Positions 6,397 through 9,028 of a stretch of 9,028 bases of DNA are shown here, piece after piece; position 1 is the stretch's first letter, and each line of letters begins with the position of its first letter. The DNA lies in NCBI GenBank assembly GCA_029560815.1, contig JAKQKF010000039.1, positions 1 through 9,028 of the forward strand, written 5' to 3'. The notes beneath the pieces were generated by a model. That model worked only from the letters and a program-made list of their open reading frames with translations. It was not told where the DNA came from and searched no databases. Origin of the DNA: a bacterium. GTDB lineage: Bacteria; KSB1; UBA2214. The position numbers and the translations under genes are program-made.

Positions 6397-8751
6397 CTAT
6401 GGCGTGCAGGTGACGGTCCGGCAGCCAAAGATCCGCCCGGCCGTGCGGCCATGGCTGGCCTCGACGCGCACTGTGATCATGGTTTTCCCCGCGATCACCT
6501 CCGCCGGCAGGGGATAGGTGAGGTCGTAAAAGCGGCCGCTCTCCCCTCCCTGCCAGTCAACCTCGGCGATCTTGTTCCCCTCCACCAGCAGATCGAATTT
6601 GCGCCCGCGGTCGTCGCCGATAAAGGTGAGGAGCAGGGCGGTGGCCACCTCCGGCCTCACCCGCATCTCAAAGGAGAACCAGTGGCCGGCGCGCGCCTCG
6701 CGGCCGGAGCGGCCGAGGGCCTGATCGACATAGGATTGCTCGCTCGCCTCCAGCCTGTGATCGCGCTCCGGCTGCATCTCACCGATGCGGAAATTATCGA
6801 TGGTGCAGGCCTCAATCTGCTGCTGCCGCCGTTTCTCCGCCTCCCGGGCGGCCTTTCTCGCCTCCCACGCCTCCGGTGTGAAGAAATCGAAATAGACGCT
6901 GTAATACTCCTCAGCCGTGCTGTAAAACGGCTTGAGACGGAAATCGAAGGGCATGCCCACCCCCGTGGTGGTGAAGGTCAGGGGCGCAGTGCTGACGGGC
7001 TTGACCCAGTTCGGGATCTTCCAGTCGGAGGTGAGCAGCACCGGGACGCCCAGGACCGGATCGGGCGGCTCGGCGCCGAGCTGGCCGGCCAGGACAACAG
7101 GCCCGTAGAGCAAGGCAATGCGCTCGGGATTGTCAGGCATGCTCTCGCTGCGCAGATGCATCGGCATGCGGATCTCGACCGTGTCGCCGCTGCGCCATGT
7201 ACGCGTAATAGCGAGAAAACCGGCGGCATTCACCTCAGCCGCTGCCGCCCGTCCGTTGACCGTGACCGCAACCGTGTCGGCCCAGGCGGGACGCCGAAGA
7301 TAGAGGGGAAACCGGGCCGGTTTTTTCACAGCAAAGGTCAGACGCGTGACCTCCTCCTCCGGAAAACGGGTCGTCTGGGTGATGGTGACGCCCCGTTCCC
7401 TCCACTCCAGCACCGAAGGGATAAAGAGCGCGAGATAGAGCCCGCCATCCGCCGCCTCATACCAGATGCCCTCGCCATATTTGACATGGTTCTCCATGCC
7501 GGTGCCGACACAGCAGGTGAAGGTGTTGAAGGGATCGCTGAACTGCTTCCGGCTCCCCATGCGCAGCGGGACGAAGTAGCACATCATGCCATCAGCGGGA
7601 TTCTGGCTGGCGAGGATGTGATTATAGAGGGCGCGCTCGTAATAGTCGGCCAGTTCCTGATCCGGAGCCAGGCAGAAGAGATGGCGGGTGAGTTTGAGCA
7701 TGTTGTGGGTGTTGCAGCTCTCGCAGGTGTTGTCGCTGAGGCGGTCGTTGAGCCGGTCCGGTTCGCCGCAGTATTCATAATTGCTGTTGCCGCCGATGAC
7801 GTAGGAGTGGTGCCGGACCATGGTCTCCCAGAAAAAACGGGCGATGGCGAGGTCCGGAAGGCTGCCGGTCAGCTCGTGGCGGCGGACGGCTCCGACCGCC
7901 TTGGGCACGTTGGTGTTGGAGTGCTTGCCGGGCATGGGGTCGATCCGCTGTGCCAGTTTGCCCAGGACGAACTCGTCGTGGAACCTGTACGACAGATCGA
8001 GATATTTTTGCTCTCCGGTGATGGCGTAGAGGTTGGCCAGCACCTCGTTCATGCCGCCGTATTCACAATTGAGCATCGCCAGACGCTGCTCTTCGCTGAG
8101 GGGATTGACCACGGCGGCCGTCCAGTCGGCCAAGCCGCGCACCACTACGAGCGCGAGGGGATTCCGGGCATAGGTATGGGCATCGACCAGCCCCGCCATC
8201 ACCTTGTGGACGGTGTACCAGGGCGACCAGCCCCCGTTGAGGTTGAAGCCGGTGGACTTGATCTCGCCCCGGGCGACGCGGGCGAAGAGGGTGTCTTCAC
8301 CGGGTATGGCGCCGACATAGCCGGTTTTTCGCGCCCGCTGGCAGCGGGCGAGTTCGGCGACAATGTAATCGACCCTCCGCTTGAATTCAGAGTCGCCGGT
8401 GCCCGCATAATGCATGGCGCAGGCGGAGAGATAGTGGCCGAGAGTGTGGCCGGAGAGCCCCTCGCTCTCCCAGCCGCCGTAAATCTCACCCTTGACCGGC
8501 AGGCCGGCGTGGGCATGGAAGCGGTGGAGCAGCCGGTCGGGCTCGATGGTGAGCAGCCAGGCAACATCGCGCTCCATGGCATGTTTGAAGGGGCCGGACG
8601 TGACACGGATCTCCCCTGGATCAAAGGCGCGGGCCTGGACGGGGGCCTTGAGGCCGGCCTTGAGCGTGCTCCGGAACTGACCTGGATACTGGGCGTGCAG
8701 CGTGCAGGTAAAGATCAGAGCTGCCGCGACGAAAAAGGCGTTCGGTTTCAT
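6397..8751 (-). CDS. Secreted GH127/GH146-like (DUF1680) glycoside hydrolase, putative beta-L-arabinofuranosidase
   Basis: The 784-residue product begins with a signal peptide (MKPNAFFVAAALIFTCTLHA, likely cut after Ala20 before QYPG), so it acts in the periplasm or outside. Residues about 40-440 form the DUF1680 alpha/alpha barrel: GGWESEGLSGHTLGHYLSA, NLNGGWSPWYTVHKVMAGL, CEYGGMNEVLANLY. The zinc-cysteine catalytic site of family GH127 (HypBA1 Glu338, Cys340, Cys417, Cys418) is present as Glu344 and Cys346 in TCESCNTHNMLKLTRHLF and Cys413-Cys414 in FTCCVGTGMENH. Glu326 in GGNSNYEYCGEP is the best candidate acid/base. A beta region follows to about 620, then a highly charged helix (about 626-648) and a C-terminal beta domain (650-784, DUF6805-like by memory). 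The start is supported by AAGGGAG at 8757-8763. The sugar specificity is uncertain; related members attack beta-L-arabinofuranose or unusual pectic sugars. The gene is convergent with the fuc genes and divergent from a putative transporter. Confidence 0.9.
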   Translation of the reverse strand: MKPNAFFVAAALIFTCTLHAQYPGQFRSTLKAGLKAPVQARAFDPGEIRVTSGPFKHAMERDVAWLLTIEPDRLLHRFHAHAGLPVKGEIYGGWESEGLSGHTLGHYLSACAMHYAGTGDSEFKRRVDYIVAELARCQRARKTGYVGAIPGEDTLFARVARGEIKSTGFNLNGGWSPWYTVHKVMAGLVDAHTYARNPLALVVVRGLADWTAAVVNPLSEEQRLAMLNCEYGGMNEVLANLYAITGEQKYLDLSYRFHDEFVLGKLAQRIDPMPGKHSNTNVPKAVGAVRRHELTGSLPDLAIARFFWETMVRHHSYVIGGNSNYEYCGEPDRLNDRLSDNTCESCNTHNMLKLTRHLFCLAPDQELADYYERALYNHILASQNPADGMMCYFVPLRMGSRKQFSDPFNTFTCCVGTGMENHVKYGEGIWYEAADGGLYLALFIPSVLEWRERGVTITQTTRFPEEEVTRLTFAVKKPARFPLYLRRPAWADTVAVTVNGRAAAAEVNAAGFLAITRTWRSGDTVEIRMPMHLRSESMPDNPERIALLYGPVVLAGQLGAEPPDPVLGVPVLLTSDWKIPNWVKPVSTAPLTFTTTGVGMPFDFRLKPFYSTAEEYYSVYFDFFTPEAWEARKAAREAEKRRQQQIEACTIDNFRIGEMQPERDHRLEASEQSYVDQALGRSGREARAGHWFSFEMRVRPEVATALLLTFIGDDRGRKFDLLVEGNKIAEVDWQGGESGRFYDLTYPLPAEVIAGKTMITVRVEASHGRTAGRIFGCRTVTCTP

Positions 8752-8833
8752 GGACTCTCCCTTAGCGGGTTCACTGCCGTCCGCGGCCTGATGAATTGGC
8801 TCCGGCGCCTGCCGTCAGGCGTGGCGGCATCAT

Positions 8834-8843
8834 CTGCCGGCAG
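8834..8843. repeat. Palindrome and nearby inverted repeat upstream of the hydrolase gene
   Basis: CTGCCGGCAG is a perfect 10-base palindrome. At 8806-8821 CGCCTG-CCGT-CAGGCG is a six-pair inverted repeat with a four-base loop. Both lie 55-95 bases upstream of the leftward hydrolase start, in otherwise unassigned DNA, and share the core CTGCCG. They could be operator or leader elements for the hydrolase, but GC-rich DNA makes such short symmetries common. Confidence 0.3.
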
Positions 8844-8903
8844 TCGCGTCCGGAAAAAGCCGGTGCCGCCGCGGAGCCGCCCGTTGTGGGCGCGAAAATC
8901 GTC

Positions 8904-8932
8904 TTGCAATTCTCCGCCAATTTAACTATTAT
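8904..8932 (+). promoter_or_regulatory. Sigma-70-type promoter for the rightward transporter gene
   Basis: TTGCAA (8904-8909) and TATTAT (8927-8932) are separated by exactly 17 bases and match the -35 and -10 consensus at four and five of six positions. They lie in a markedly AT-richer stretch than the rest of the window. A start of transcription near 8939 would give a leader of about 30 bases before the ATG at 8970. Confidence 0.7.
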
Positions 8933-8944
8933 GTGCGAAATAAT
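8928..8944. promoter_or_regulatory. Putative operator overlapping the -10 box and start point
   Basis: ATTAT-GTGCGAA-ATAAT is a 5+7+5 inverted repeat (17 bases) lying over the -10 hexamer and predicted start point of the rightward promoter. A regulator bound there would block RNA polymerase. Which protein family would bind is unknown; no regulator gene is present in the window. Confidence 0.4.
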
Positions 8945-8969
8945 CCAACCCAAACTTTGCGAGAATACC

Positions 8970-9028
8970 ATGACCGCCAAAGGCCATCAGCTCCTCAAGG
9001 ATTCCAAAGCGGCCCGCTGGACCGCTCT
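8970..9028 (+). CDS. Start of a gene, probably a major facilitator superfamily transporter (3'-truncated)
   Basis: An ATG at 8970 opens a frame that runs to the window edge and reads MTAKGHQLLKDSKAARWTA. The pattern LLKDSKAARWTAL just before a first hydrophobic helix is one I recall from MFS sugar/organic-anion transporters of Gram-negative bacteria. The first helix itself is beyond the edge, so the identity is a recognition from 19 residues only. The gene sits 38 bases after a good promoter and is divergent from the secreted hydrolase, which fits an uptake system for the released sugar. The ribosome binding site is weak (GCGAGAA, 8959-8965). Confidence 0.5.
   Translation, partial: MTAKGHQLLKDSKAARWTA

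Noticed and set aside
8199..8624. Ser/Pro/Ala-rich 141-codon frame on the - strand within the hydrolase gene
   Set aside because: It is an out-of-frame shadow of the hydrolase coding sequence.
6451..8925. An 824-codon open frame on the + strand, antisense to the hydrolase gene
   Set aside because: It mirrors the hydrolase codons, which show clear family motifs. The translated antisense product has no recognisable domain. Long antisense frames are expected where third positions are GC-rich and stops are rare.
8916..8950. A possible leftward promoter for the hydrolase (TTGGAT, 17 bases, TTAAAT on the - strand)
   Set aside because: It matches the consensus at only 3 and 4 of 6 positions and overlaps the much better rightward promoter, so it is not strong enough to annotate.
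8771..8980. A 69-codon frame on the - strand in the divergent spacer
   Set aside because: It overlaps the promoter, the operator-like repeat and the start of the rightward gene. It has no good ribosome binding site and no recognisable protein features.

Overview
The window is GC-rich (roughly 63-65% by eye) and densely coded, with short gaps and clear Shine-Dalgarno sequences, so it is bacterial chromosome. One large enzyme carries a signal peptide and is likely exported. With the sugar genes, this suggests a Gram-negative, carbohydrate-degrading environmental bacterium. The taxon cannot be named from the sequence; FCB-group or candidate-phylum affinity is only a guess. I see no insertion sequence, phage gene, tRNA, rRNA or CRISPR array.

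Left part (1-2408, + strand): the 3' portion of an AMP-forming long-chain acyl-CoA synthetase, followed 19 bases later by folD (methylene-tetrahydrofolate dehydrogenase/cyclohydrolase). The tight spacing suggests co-transcription. A 156-base spacer follows. It holds three degenerate copies of an 8-base unit (GCGCAGAG-like) and a GC hairpin.

Centre (2565-6258, + strand): a probable L-fucose operon. It has fucI (L-fucose isomerase), a 59-base gap with a GC hairpin touching the next ribosome binding site, fucK (L-fuculokinase), and a 107-residue four-helix membrane protein of unknown role. FucI and FucK turn L-fucose into L-fuculose-1-phosphate. The aldolase (FucA), the mutarotase (FucU) and a complete permease are not in the window. 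A long perfect hairpin at 6326-6361 serves as a bidirectional terminator for this operon and the convergent gene.

Right part (6397-8751, - strand): a large secreted glycoside hydrolase of the DUF1680 group (GH127/GH146 beta-L-arabinofuranosidase relatives), with the Glu/Cys/Cys-Cys zinc-thiolate active site visible. A 218-base divergent spacer follows, with a good sigma-70-type promoter and an overlapping inverted repeat facing right. It leads into the first 59 bases of a gene that looks like a major-facilitator transporter. In outline, the right half looks like sugar release in the periplasm, possible uptake, and cytoplasmic fucose processing. No sequence link proves that the hydrolase and the fuc genes act on the same glycan. 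I found no convincing wholly new system; the most unusual points are the modified active-site stretch of the hydrolase and the small membrane protein in the fuc cluster.
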